NCBI RefSeq assembly: GCF_020536995.1
Contig: NC_068357.1
Span: 129,070,903 to 129,134,902, forward strand
Source of the DNA: Dreissena polymorpha
Taxonomy: Eukaryota; Mollusca; Bivalvia; Myida; Dreissenidae
DNA: 64,000 bases
Direction of reading: 5' to 3'
Shown here: piece after piece, positions 47,805 through 61,900 of the stretch
How the letters are laid out: every line of letters starts with the position of its first letter
Numbering within the stretch: position 1 is the stretch's first letter
The notes under the pieces: model-generated
What the model saw: only the letters and a program-made list of their open reading frames with translations
Database searches by the model: none
Told to the model about the DNA's origin: nothing
Position numbers and translations under genes: made by a program

Positions 47805-49025
47805 TTAACTATTGTTGACACATATATGTATTTAGGACTTAAGCTACAAGAGCACTTAGATTCCAATGTCACTGCACAGGCTGTTGCTCAAAGTGCAAGT
47901 CGGGCTCTTGGTTTTCTTATAGCTAAATGTCAATCTGCTGGTATTCTTCCATATAACGTATTTTCACACCTATATGATTCTACAGTTTGGCCTTCAATCA
48001 GTTATGGCTCTGCTATCTGGCGTTATCGTTCTTACTCGTATATTAATGCCGTTCAGTATCGCGCCATGCGTTACTTTTTGGTGTCGGTAAATATACGACA
48101 AATGTTGCGGTTTCGGGTGAAATGGGATGGATACCCCCGGACATCAGACAGTGGAAATCCATTGCTATTTACTGGGCTAGATTATCTAATATGCTTGACT
48201 TTAGAGTAAATAAACGAGTTGCACTTTGCACTGCATCTGCAGCAAATAGATCATGCAAGAACTGGGTTTTCTATGTTGATATTATATTAAAAACGTGTGA
48301 TGCACTACAATATTGTAACATTAGTGTCTCAATTTCAAAACTTGCTATTGCCAATTAAGTTACTAGAATCTTGCAAGAAAAAAATGTTTCAGAATGGCTG
48401 GAATCTTTAAATTGTGCCACAGGTCCTTCTGGTCGTGGTGGTAATAAGTTGCATACGTATCGGTTGTTTAAAAATGATTACAAGACCGAGATGGATTGCA
48501 CACTTATTATGCCCCCACGACATCGCGCTGCATTTAGCAAGTTCCGCTGCGGTGTCGCTCCTTTGCGCATAGAAACAGGGCGTTACGAGGGCTTAAGTGT
48601 ATATGAAAGAAAATGTCATTTTTATGGTAATATTGAAGACGATGTCATGTACTTTTAGATTGCTTTTTGTACGATGACCTAAGACACTCTTTATTTGAGA
48701 AGACTAGACATGAAGATAATACATTTGCTAGAATGTCTAAAAATGAAAAATTGATATTCCTTTTCACTAATACTGAAATGATACGTTATTGTCCCCAAAC
48801 CTGTTTTAATATTCTTCAAAGTCGTATTTTTATTTTATTCCTGTGTAAATAATGTCATTGTACTTTCTTTAATCATATGTACTTGTATTTGCTAATCAGT
48901 TCACCCTAGATCTGATCTTGTATGATTTTCGGTATTTTATAATGTTTATGTTATAAGCGCATTAGGGCCCGATTTACAACTCTCAGTATTTTACACATTC
49001 ATCAGTCTTATAGCAGTTTTTAATA

Positions 49026-51862
49026 AGTGTTTTCCCCAGGCCGTTTTAGCGTGGCGCTGCGCCATGCCTTTTTTGTAGCGCCACGCTGCCTCTTTCAAAG
49101 TCATTTAGCGCCACGCTGCCCTTTTCAAAGGCAGCCGCCCTGCCCTTTCATGACATGAGCACTCGCTGTTTTCCGCGCCCTTATTGATAACATCTTAATA
49201 GCCCTTTGTCCAAACTACTTTGCCGACTAGTATCAGAGTATGGCCCCAAGGCCGCGAAGATTCGCTCGGTTATGAGTTAGTCATGCGTGAATAACCCCGT
49301 GTCAATATTTATCGATAATTTCAGTGGCTTATACCAAGCACTCTCATTGGTCGGTAATGTGTACTCGTCCACGATAAATCGTGGACAGTTACTTCGGAGA
49401 CTTCTATTGAAAACTTAGATTTTCCTCGTGGAAAATGTGCATTTCATGCATAATACAGTAATATCAAAACATTTATTTTAGATTTAGATCATTAATTATT
49501 GACAGAATTACTATAACGTTTTCTAATTAAACAAAATGCGAATCGCGTATAAGGCGGACATATAATACGAGTTTACGTTGCTATGCGCACCTGTCGCTTA
49601 TCATTTTAATAAGATGGCGGACAATACAGTAAATAAATTGTGACTCTCGGTAAAAATAGCAAATGTTAAGGTTCATGGGGGGGGGGATAAAATTCATTAA
49701 AACTTCGCTTTGGATTTTCTTCATTCAATGTGGTACAATATGGTCAATCTATATATCATTTTAAAGCTTAAGACGGATAGAATAACATAAACACATTTTG
49801 TACATTCAATATGTGTGTGCTTTATTCATATTTTGGTTTAAAACCAATACATTTTTACACTAATTTACAAAATCTCAATCTAAAGTTAGGAAGGATATGC
49901 ACTACCTTAAGTTGAATAAATACAAAGCTATATACATATACAAGGTCAAGTTAGCAACATTTCACAGAAAATTATTGTCATAAAACAACAAATGAGTTTT
50001 TATTCAACTGCCTTTTTTGGATAAATTTCCTAAACAAAGTTCTAAAAATAACTAAAACGTAACTACTTTTTAAAAATCCAGATGTGGTGGATAATAAGAG
50101 TCACAATTCTATTTCAAAGGCTTAACAAGTTTGTTATTTACCTCTCAACCAAATTGCAAATTTTAAACCATCTCAAATTGAAATAGATTGCAGACGACAT
50201 ATAAAATTGTAAAGGAATATAAAGAAATTGGCAAACCGATTGATTTTATATTTCGATTCCTTCTACCCATTTTGAAAGCGTGGCCATCGCTGTGCTCCGT
50301 AGAAAAACGTGCAAAACAAATCGGTCGAAACCACGTGCAGTGGTGAGAAAACCGGGTATGTGTATACACATACCTGAGAAAACACATAACTTATTTTGAC
50401 AGTTGGGTGGCAAATAGTAAAACAACTATTAACATTAATCAGCAAGAGATCGCACTAAATAACAGAAATGACCACGTAGAGATATCATCACTTACCCTAT
50501 TTCAAATACTTTCCAGCTGAAAATTGTCCCCCACACGTCTTTTTTAGTTTATTTGTATTGTTTTTTTGGAGCCGAAGTGCATCTCACAGAATATCCATCC
50601 AACTTCCGTTATTTTCACTTTCGTTATTAAAAACTCCGTTTAAACGAATTATTTCTTCTTTTAGATTGTTAAAGCGATGTATTATTATATATTATCATTA
50701 TAATAGTATACCGTGATGAATTGAACGGAGTTACGTATCGATCTTTCTGTCAGTCTGTAAGCGTACTATTTTATGCGCAATAATATAAGTAATGTGATTC
50801 GACAACGATTGTAAACATTGGTGAAATGCTTCTTACATAGTTATTCTTTTGAGTGTTTATGAGGTCTGATCGTGCAGTTTGCAAACATCAACGGAAAGAT
50901 TACAATCCAATGCATTTGTCATCGTCAACCGTTTGGAATGTCAATTAAGCGATGAGTGAGTTTTTAGCATGTTTCTTTCTTTTTTATTAATTTAAAAATG
51001 GCTGCCCCCATGGTGATGAAATGACATGTGTTCGAGTTTTGATATTTCTAGATATGTAAACTTTTTTTACTATTTAAGCGTAACTTGCCCTCGTCAATGT
51101 CGATATTAATTACTAGTAATATATTTTTCCGCCAAAATACGTGGAATAAACATGATTCAGATTTTTGAAAATAATGTATATTTTATTGTTAAAATCGCTT
51201 TGTATTTTGATTGATTTTGTGGATGTTATGATACGTTGATGTACAAAATTGGTAGCAGTTTGAAGGAAAAACATCCTTTAAAGCATATATGTATACATTT
51301 TCAATGTGGCACTCTTCCTTTAGTCAAATTTTAGTTCAATTCTAGGGGTCCCACATTTTTCAAATTGAAGCCTATACATGAACCTTAAAAACAACGACAA
51401 CATATTTATTAGTAATCTGTTCAGTTGATGTATGTCACGGAAACGAGTGTTTGCAAATTGTTAGCGTTCAGTTTACTCATTTTATTGGCAAAACTTCTGA
51501 CAATATTATCGTTAGAAAATGGGATAAGACAAACATGGTTTCATTTATATGTTAGTGGATCTGTGTATAATCAGATTCATATGCATATATTGCTTTATTA
51601 TGTTTGTTATTCTGTACAGTTTACTGCAACAGCCTGCAACTTAAATGGAGACATAGCAAGGTAAATGTATTAATATTAATTAAAGTAAGTTAAATACACC
51701 AATTACCATTAAATGTGCTTGTTTATATTTTCATGTGTATATGTTTCTCTCAAAACCACTTATTCACGGAACGTTTTTGCCCTTTTTTTCCTAAACTGCG
51801 TGTTAAAATGCCCTTTTTCAAATTAATGCGCCATGTCCCTTTTCCCTCCTGGGAAAAACACT
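49026..51862. mobile_element. hAT-like non-autonomous element, copy 2, with a nested insertion
   Basis: Ends AGTGTTTTCCCCAGG and CCTGGGAAAAACACT. The sequence just inside each end and blocks such as TAGTCATGCGTGAATAACC and CTTCGGAGACTT match the copy at 11983-13368 read in the other direction. A second element at 49670-51384 sits inside. No convincing target duplication is seen here, so one flank may have changed. No transposase ORF is present. Confidence 0.75.
49670..51384. mobile_element. TTAA-flanked element with GGTTCATG ends, nested
   Basis: GGTTCATG at the left is mirrored by CATGAACC at the right and TTAA stands outside both (49666-49669 and 51385-51388). The inverted ends are short. 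The surrounding hAT-like sequence resumes on both sides. It is about 1.7 kb with no recognisable transposase; piggyBac or Kolobok type by target site. A run of ten G follows the left end. Confidence 0.6.
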
Positions 51863-52632
51863 ATAAATGAACGATAACCGATGGTCACCTAACTTGGGAA
51901 GCGGACAACTACAACGAGCGAGGCCTGGTATAAGGGAGATAACCCTGGGTTATGGTTATGGTTAAGGTTTTAATACTTTGTGCAAATATGTAATTGTCTT
52001 GACATAATGTAATCTTGAATAAGTATGGCTCTTAAAATTCTTCTTTATAATGGTCGTATGCATGTTTTATGTTAATACTTGTATATGTGTATACGAATGA
52101 GACAATAATAACGTTTGAATATTTAATATGCATAAAAACGACAAATCGAGATCTTTTGCGTACGAGTAAAATCAAACTAATCGCCCAAGCTGTTAAAATA
52201 GTCGCGCATCAGAATGAAGTGTTATTTATTGATGAACAAATGACGCTAAAGCCGAAAATTTGCTAATATGTCCAATATTCACTGATTTAATAAATATGTT
52301 TTCAATTTGAATGAGAACTATAATTTACTATGAAGAGCTCGGCTCTGGTACTTTGGTCTGCATTTTTAATGAGGATTTATAACAAAGTGTGGTATTTGAG
52401 ATTTAATTATATATATATATGTTAATGCCGGGTAATTCCGTTATCTGTTAATATACAGCTAGCATCATGTGATGTTCAGTCCTTGTATGCAATGAAATAC
52501 ACAAACATATAAGATAATTTATAGTTTAGTTTTTACATTGGAAAATAACGGACCGAAACTTCAATTCCGTTAAATGTTCACGGTAAATGAAAATTTTGGT
52601 AAGGACTACATTTACCCGGTATTTAATAATGC
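51863..52632. other. No gene seen
   Basis: A+T-rich spacer with a short (TA)n near 52408. It includes the distal part of the hydroxylase upstream region. Confidence 0.35.
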
Positions 52633-52924
52633 TGCACATTAGAGAGATAACTACATCAATGCACAGGTTGTCATTGAACAGCTCGACAGCTGGTACCCGC
52701 GGGTGATAGCTTAGGTTTCACTATATACATTTAAACCATGCCACGAATAAAAGAACCCACAAGATGTTGCCGTCCATTCAATATTGCTCACATGGACGAA
52801 ATCGTTATCTGTTGTGTATGCATTTACACGTCAGCAAGTTGTTCAGGGAAAATATAAGTTCCGTTATTTTGGCGATTTGATCATGTTGAGTAACACCATT
52901 TGGGAGTAACTTAGTTTGTTAATA
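52633..52924 (+). promoter_or_regulatory. 5' flank of the P4HA gene, partly shared with 24889-25061
   Basis: This stretch directly precedes the hydroxylase start codon and must hold the 5' UTR and probably the promoter. The part up to about 52818 is also present 28 kb upstream. No TATA box in good position is obvious. Confidence 0.4.
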
Positions 52925-55900
52925 ATGAGTGCAAGATCTGTCTTTGGAGTTGTTGCTTCATTTTTATTGGTGGCATCGGTGATAGGTCAACAGTTTTCGT
53001 CTACTGTTGAAATCACCAAATTTTTAGAGAATGAGAAAAGTGTGCTTAATAGTTTACGAAACTATATTTATAGACAAGAAAAGATCGGACAACCCGTTGA
53101 AGAAAATATTAAAAAGTAAGTTGTAGTTTTAGTTCTTACATTTAACTAAAAAATTCCATTTGCACAACACAAGTACTTTCTCTTATTAATCGTTTTACCA
53201 ATCGATTTGCATTATATGCTTTTATGCTTTAACAATTTATTTCCATATTTATACGGGTATTTACCGTCATATGTACGTATATTCCCCCGTGGGATGTTGA
53301 CATTAAATTGCTATATAGTTTAGCTTAATTTGTGTTCCAATGTGGTAAATTTTTCCAAAAACATTTCTACACATTTAACTCTGCTTTTAAATTGCCTTTT
53401 GAATTAAGATGTGACGATTTCAGTGCCATTCAGTTGTTGAAAGACGAAAATAACAAGTCCATCTCTATTCTACCGGTTACCACTGCTTTGACGGTATTTC
53501 ATTTTCTGTCTCGTGCATCGCGTGATTGGGCGAGATTACACGAGAGAGTCACGTGCGAAGAACATGATCAATGTCCGTTCCTCACAGGCGCGGATGGTAA
53601 CTCACATTGCTCTTGTTTTGGTTCTCTGCATGCATGTAGCTCTACTATAAGTTATAGTTAAGGTTGATATACAGTAATGTACGTTTCAAACTTCCAGTCA
53701 ACTGTTTACTAAAGCATCAGCTTCGTTGATATTAGTGCTGTCATGCCGGTTATCATGATCTGATTTGAACTCATACGATAACGAGGCCTTTCAAAGAAGG
53801 TCAGAAGGTGCGTTATTTCAGAAAATGCATAACCGACATTGTGATTTTTTATGTTTATCTTAAACAGACTTTTTGCGATATAATCAACAGAAATATATAA
53901 TCTGTTTAAAAGAACATGTGCTTTCGAACATACATGTATTTTAGAATACGCATTTTACTGTGAATACTGAAATGATATCAAACCGTTGTAAATGATCCAT
54001 ATCATATAATTATTGTTTAATGTATCGAAACAAACCCAAATCGTTGCAATTAAATCGGAGAAATGCATTACGTCTTGGTTCAGTGATGTACATACATTAT
54101 ATTTATTTTGTTATTAAACCTATATTATGTCTAAATTCAAGATCATTTATTGACAGTTATTAACATTTCGTAAGAGGAATTGCTGTTGATGTTGACGATT
54201 TTTTGCCACTCTTATTTACAGTAAAATGGTTTATTTAAGTATTCTTGTCCTCTTCCAAACTAATTTTGCAATGCAACGTAATAGGTAACGAAGGATTTGA
54301 AATTATATATAGCTGTATATAAATGTAACACAAAAAATAATAATTGCGTAATGGTAAAAAGAAATGCTTACATACATTGATATGCTTCGCGCTCCACTTC
54401 AGAGCTTTTAATGGCATTATATATATGTAAAAATGGTCAGACGCGGCATGAATCAAAATATACTTGATATTTGGTAATTAATCAAGCATTGCGATATTGC
54501 AATATCCATTGTTCTCGAACATTGGATACTTTACTTGTATTACCAACACACACGCAGGTAATGCAAATACTTCGATAACCGATGGCCGATGTCAATTCGA
54601 TAAAAGAGAAACACAAAAGCCATGCGCGAGAGGTAAGTTCATCAGTTTTTTTTTAAAGTTATATCATGAAGATAAGTTTTTAGACAAGGCAGGTGGTCGA
54701 GTTGGTAAATGGTGTGTCCTTCTATTGGGATAAAAAAAATTCACGGACGAATGGTAGATTTTTGCCCCCAAAATAGAAAATTCTATCGGAAAACAGCATA
54801 AACTTGAATAACAGTAAATATTTCAACGCAATAAAACTACTTAGAAATCTTGCAATACATTGTTTGATATATAGAGTAATCTCTGTGCTCCAAATACTGA
54901 AATGTTGACGGTATTCAATGAAATATAAACGAAGATAGAGCATGTTTTAATAGGTGGTATTCAAGAAGTTTCAGACACTTTGATTCCCGATAAGGGACAC
55001 TACGGATAACAGAGACTCTCAACAAATTGGGCACTTGTGTTTTATCTTCTACCTGAAATGTATTTATGTATATAATTGCTATTCTTATCAAACATTTTGA
55101 AGTGCGAGTCAATGTGCATTGTCAAGCGCAACACACTGGGAATCTATGCATAACTTAATTACAAACACACGTGAAATGTAACCGATGGCGTTGTTAGTTT
55201 TCAAAATCACATTACTATTAATTTATACTATTCATGTTATTATTGCAATTTTTAAATTAGATTAAAATGTTTATTTATGTAGAAATACTTCAATTGACGA
55301 CCGAAAATAGTTGTCTACATAAAGAACTTCTTTTAAGTGGTAACTTGAGATTCAGAGCGATGAAACTACAACGGATCGACGCGATCGCGTTTAATTTTAC
55401 TTATAGCAGGGCTCTGAATAACGGGAGCGATGGGGGTCTTTAAGAGGCAAATACATCTATTTATTTTATACTTTCCGGTGGTTTATAGAGAAATATCAGT
55501 GAATTAAAACAAATAATTTCACTGTTTCAAACAATGAAAATTATCAGTGAAAATTATCGATAATTTTCACTGTTTATGTTAAATGACGTCATTTTTTGGA
55601 CGAAATGACGTCATTTTCCCAACGTAATTCTTTAGTTAAACTCTTTAACAATGTATATAAACTGTGAAATAAAGCATAAAATAAAAAGAAAATTTGTTGG
55701 GTTCGGTGGATTATCGATTTTAATTCACTCGTGATCATATAAAATGTATATTTCACTCGTGGCTGCGCCACTCGTGAAAATATTATTTTCTATGATCACT
55801 CGTGAATTAAAATCGATAATCCACCGAATCCAACAAATATCCTCTATGTTCTTCATAAAATCCTATGTCGTTGGTGCCCATAAGAATCGCATCAACAAGA

Positions 55901-58900
55901 CGATACTAATGGGTAGCCACAAAATTAGTAAGAAAATGGAAAACTCCCTTGACCGTGAGCTCTGCTTATAGGGAGCATTGACTTTTACGCAATGATAACT
56001 TTAGCTCGAAGTGCGATTCATCTGACCTTAAATCACTATTGGTTGAGTAAAGAGAATTTCGGACCTGCATCGATGCTGATATTTATATCTACGTTTAAGT
56101 TTTAGCTGAGTGATGCCTCATGACATGCTATCTGATATATAAGTAAATGACCTTAGTACGTTCATTAGGACATAATTATACATGCTTTCGATCAACCGTT
56201 TCGCAACAAAAAAACGTTGGTTAAAATTGTTTAAGCTCGTGTACTATGCGAAAATCAGGTGGTTGGGTGACTCGAAAACTGGAAAATATAAGGTCTTATA
56301 AAGACTGTTCTTATAAGACATATCGAATTAGTTTCACATTTATCTTTCACATTTATACAAAATCATTATATTTCAAAGGGATAAGAAAATGTTTCGGTGA
56401 ATTCGTTTTGAGTTGTTCGCGAAGCGAACACTAATGTTGTTACGAAAAATTTCAAGTCGGTTCGGCTTATCTACGGAAAGCCTAATACACGATGATAGGG
56501 CGAATACCACAACTTTTCCGCTCACCGTCGAAATTTTATACTTCTGACAAGCGCACCGTATCGTTCTGTCAAAAACATGGCCTCAACCTTTTTGGCGAGT
56601 ACAGAAATGAAAGAAAAAAAACAAGATAGAAGGTAAGTTGATAATAAAAAGATATTCCATCGAACGAAGTATACACTTTACATATAATTGCCGTTTACCG
56701 CATCAAAATTAAGTCGCTTTTAACTTCAAAACTTTGAAAACAATTTGAGCATGTCTTGAAAGAAGTGACTTTCATGACGCGAAAAATCGTATTTTTTGCA
56801 GATTTTAAACATTTTAAATGAAAGATTTTTTTTTGTTAAACGGTATTTTATGGTAGAAGAATCAATTTACAACACATTATGACATGCTTTATTGAATATA
56901 ACTGTGATTTTTACATTTACACGTGTTAGCAAGTATGCACCGCTCAACACTGACATTATAGAAATATGGACACCGCTCAACAATGTCCGTAAAGGCACCG
57001 CATCTTATGATTTTTTGGCACCGCTTTATTCTGATATTTTTTCTTTCAGATGGAAGAGACGTTCCAATGTATGTATAAACAAACCAAAAAAACAAGAAAC
57101 GGAGCCTTTTTCCTCTCGGTGCTGAATATGATACCAGCGCATCTCCAGGCGACCGTCAACCGGCATGTACCAGCTCGACGTATGTCACAGAGACACCAAC
57201 TGAACAGTGCCGCCCAGCCTTCCATGACAATATTGTTAATGCTCCACACAAACGGAAAACCAAGAAAGCAAGATCATCATAAAAGAAATTATTTGAAAAT
57301 AGCAGTTTAGAAAACATGACTGAAAAAGTGACACATCTATTACCAGGTTTCTTTCAAAAATTACACTCGGCAAATTTATGCTATGACTTTTGTAACTTTA
57401 TCAATTTGGTATGTAACAACAAGTTTCCGCTGACAAATATTGCTCTGCTATTGTTTCTGGATGCTGTCAGGTGGTACGGTCTACCGATAACCTCAATGAT
57501 GACATACAAAGAAGACACCATGAAATTCTGGAGAGTTGTGCAATAGATTATTTCACGGAAAAGTGTTAAGATTCATGTTTGGGGTCATAATTGTTAACAA
57601 ATATAAAGCACAATATTTATTAAAACAATGTCAAATAATGGCTTCATACTGAATCACGATGGTAAAGAAGTGTACAAACCGTTTCAAAGCAATATTACAG
57701 TGTACTTTGAACATATTAGGGTTTCAATTTATTTATTTTAATACTTGACGGAAATAACTATATACGATTCGAACCCTTTACATCTCGTAAAAACGGACCG
57801 CGCTGTAATGTCTTATCTATGGAGACGTGCACTCACACGCTTCTATAGACAGTCTCAAAAAAGTTGTTTTTTATAATTGTAACCCCTTTTTTCTGATTTA
57901 AGTAGTCGAGAGCACAATTGCCATATACCCTTGGTTTTGGCCAAAAACACCAAAGTCATATTTCAGTAAATTTAACCAATGCAACATCACAATTCCCACT
58001 CTATAGATAACTTAATTTATTATTTCTTTCGGTTAGTTTTACACCAACATTTGCCTATACCTTTCTATAATCGTAGCTTGACATCTTTTCATTTACGGAT
58101 TATGAATCTGAAATCAATAAATAATAATTATCAATTTTTATTGTATTATACCACAACAATAAAGATAAATTGAAACATGAGACTTAAACATGTGCCCTCC
58201 ACGTAATGGAAAGCAAGACAATCGATCCCGGCAAACCTTTTTTTGGTGCAAGCATGTAATCATTTCCATGATAAAATTTGGGACATGTAACTTTGATAAA
58301 TGGAAGATTATCGTAAATAAATTAAGCTCACGATGGCTTGTTATAGCTTATCATTTAAAACCACGTGCAGAAGTTAGCGGTGACGCGAATTTCAGTTACA
58401 TGGAATATATATACGGTGCTTATAATCAGTGTTGCGCGGTGCATCGATTTTTATGTAAGTGATGCATGTTTTCACCAAAATTAGGCCTTTAACAGATATT
58501 GAAACAAACAGCTTCGTATGGCATGTTCTTTTTATATATACAATGATTTAAGTCTGTCACATCAGGTCTTACTCATCGAAAATAATCGGATTATTACATT
58601 TTTCTCACAAGTACGAATGGTGTCGAGCGCGACACGACTTTTTGTAAACACTTGTTCAAAGTCATGCTAAATATAAAACGACTAGTAAACTTTTAAATAG
58701 ACGACATATTGGTTCAGATATTCGGTGGAGTGCTTCGCAAGTAGCAATCATTTTTCAGTGTCTTATAATAAAACATTTTGTCACCTACTTACCGGATTTG
58801 TCTTTGTCCGCAATGTTACTTTTCGTCAAAAGGATACGGTGCACTTGTCAGAAGTATAAAATTTCGACGGTGAGCGGGAAAGTTGTGGTATTCGCCCTAT

Positions 58901-61900
58901 CATCGTGTAATAGCTGCCACACATGCCGTATCAGCGTGAGAAAGAGTTGTATAATTTATGCAAGAGGTTTGAGTTCTCCAATCATATTCATTCACAAATG
59001 GAAACATTATATGAATATCGTGTTAAATGTAATAGTTTCGAACGGAGCTTATATAGAAAAGTTTCAATTAACAATGATTGTGTTATAACTGTCGCGGAAG
59101 AGATTGTTTATGAATGATTAAAATAGTCTACTTTCTGTTGCGTCTTCACGACGTTGTATTTTTGCTGCTCAGCTCATTCATAATCTGAGGCTATTAATAG
59201 ATGCGGCTGCCGATAAACAATGGAGAGTCCAATTGGACGGCAATCTCCACGCAGAGTTGTCGTTCCTTGCTCTCACATACACCTCAATGACGTAGTACAG
59301 GTCATTCATAATCTGAGTTTATTAATAGATTCGGGAATACAACGCAATAGTATAAGGTAACGCTGTTTATATTCTCAATTTATAAAACGTTGCACATGAG
59401 ATCAACAATAACTTCATCGATACGATAGACAACAACACAAATGCTTCATAATCGCTAAAACCGAATATAACAAACAATTGATTATAATAATAATACGAAT
59501 GGTCTGTTTCGTAACCTCGTTCATGCTTCTACAGCAGGGATTTCTGGGAAACGTTCTTTTGTTCGCAACAGATAGCGGCGATCTTTTGTATTTACGGGTG
59601 CTAACAATGCAATAGTAGAAGGTTAAGCTTGTTTATATACACAGTTCTCGATTTTTAAAACTTTGGACATGAATTCACCAATTACTACAGGCATACTTTA
59701 GACAACCTCAAAAATGCTTTATAATCGCTAAAACCGAAAACAACTAAATATAACAAGAAATACCTTTTAAAAATATAGTCGGCATATACGCTGACTTTGA
59801 AATAATGTTTGCAATTTACTTTTCTAAATAAATAAATAAAATGAAAACAAAAGTTTAACTATTGTATTGGGGTTTTTTTCACTTGTAAGTTGCATATTAA
59901 ACGAATGAAATGTGTGTTAGCATAATCAAACCACAACTAAGTGTAAGTAGATAAAAAATATACTACGAGATTGCACATCATATGTGTCCTTACATGCCTT
60001 ATTATGAGTATATTTCTTCACTATCGAAATATATCGTATGTTAATATTTAAACGCAGTTTTCTTACGACACATTTAAAAAACACGTTCATAACCGCGTCA
60101 TGCGAAAATGGGTCTTATGCGTTTCGGCCAGCGTTTGTTAAACTCAACATGTGCATTTGCGCAGTCAGGTCAGAGGTGATGCTGTTCGCTATAAAATCAC
60201 TCAATATGTTATGGTCTCATTATGTATCCCCTGACCAGACTGAGAGATGCGCAGCCTGAGTGGGCTATATATATAGTGGGCGCATATGGAATAAGACCCA
60301 TTTTCGCATGGTGATGGTCATTAAAAATCTCATTGCGAATTGAAAATGGCACATTTTAGCATAATGCTTTTTTGATTAAAAAAAATGAATTAAAAATGGC
60401 AAACTTGTCAATAATGGCAGCCTATCCAGACGTTCACGAACGATTTCCAGACGTGCTGACCAAGTACGCCAAACATTGTGGTTGGATAATTAAACGATTT
60501 CCTCTTATCGTGACACTCTACTATTTCGGTAATGATTGTTTTCTCATCTTGAAAGCAAAACTGAAATTCTGTGAGATGGATTTTAACTCGTAATTGTAAC
60601 TGGGCCATAATTTGTGTCGTTTGAACTTACACTGAACAGTGCTACATCCTTTGCACTGAGCACAGACACAGTGATGTAGCCAAAGTTTAGAGGTTGTATC
60701 TCGAACCAGCCTATGAAATATTCGAAAATATTCATGCATGTCTGTTGACGATATGTAAAAGTCATTAAGATTAAAAGCTGTGTAAAAAACAGTTTTGCCG
60801 AAAAAGCGCATTAGTGCTCTATCCCTATGTTTAGGTCAGAGTTGTTGACACCGTGTGAACAGCTCGGGTAACTAGTAATGCATTAACAACAATGTACGGG
60901 TCAACAGGGCTGTCTTTATGACAACCTAATTCGTGAGTAAAAAGTATTGCTCGCAGATTTATTTTTTTATTTATTTTCATCAATTATCTTATTGTTTATT
61001 TTGAATTTGTATATGGTGTCCAAAATCAAAAGTTTTGTACAGGGAATTTTCATCATGAAATTATATTCTTAGTGGGATAGGTATGCGATATTCCAACAAT
61101 TATATTCATTTAATATGATATTGATTGCAAATTGTCTTTATATTCAGTTCTCATTACCATTTTCATCATACTTTCTATGATTTCAGAACGTCCGAAAAGA
61201 GCCATGTTGTTGTTATTTTGTCTAAGTTATCTCTATGAAATAAATAGGATGACAAAAATTGCACACAAAGCTCGATCCGTGCGTTATGACACACTCTTTA
61301 TAAATTTGAATGCCGTGTGTTCATTTCAAACTTGCGATTAATTTTGAAAAATGAATTGCGTCTTAAGGACGTACGCGGCAGTTTAGTTTTACGCAAATAT
61401 TTTTTTTACTGAAACACCGGTTGCGAAATAAGTGCAATATATTTCGGATAATCGGATACAAAAGAATGTAAACAATATAAGAACGAAAGAATAACAAAAC
61501 ATGATTAAAATGAACGCAAGGAAAAAATGGACAGTTTTTTGTCCATGAAAATTAAATACCTTTGATATGCGGCCGTCCAACAGATAAAGCGTCGTATCGG
61601 CACGAAACGATATTTTGGGAAACTGCGATGATTGATTATTTAGCTAAAAAATACACTCGATGTAAACATGAGCGTTGAGTGGTCTAGGCGGGAGGCTTTT
61701 TACTCCAGAATCCAGGGGTCAGTGGTTCGAGCCCTGTTGAGAGTTACTTTTTTTCTTTTTTTTTTAAATTGTTGTCTTGTTTTTATTGGAGATTTTTAGT
61801 TCAACTGTTTAAATTTACCAATATAAAGCATTTTAAGTATTTTATGACAAGCTTAACTACATGCCTAAATCTGTTCGACGGCCTCTTTTATATATTGTAT

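Larger units (their letters stand above)
45514..48960 (+). mobile_element. Second LINE of a related family, split by two MITE insertions
   Basis: Three pieces read as one element: 45514-45808 (pre-RT region with YNLQNDILNECNSD and VVPYEVVQYDGSVS), 46307-47307 (RT: GKANGIDGIPTEAL, SPLLLNIYINDLAI, the catalytic YADD at 47122-47133 in CILLYADDFVLFAENEKD) and 47805 onward (YLGLKLQEHLDSN, SRALGFLIAKCQSAG, GSAIWRYR, then KFRCGVAPLRIETGRYEGL and a zinc-knuckle-like CHFYGNIEDDVMYF tail). The breaks between pieces coincide with the ends of two MITEs. Stops and frame changes are frequent, so the LINE is dead. Its 3' limit is vague and may be set by the hAT-like element at 49026. Confidence 0.85.

Noticed and set aside
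47718-48209. 163-residue ORF as an independent gene
   Set aside because: Its first part is MITE sequence and the rest is the post-RT region of the LINE; it exists only because of the insertion.
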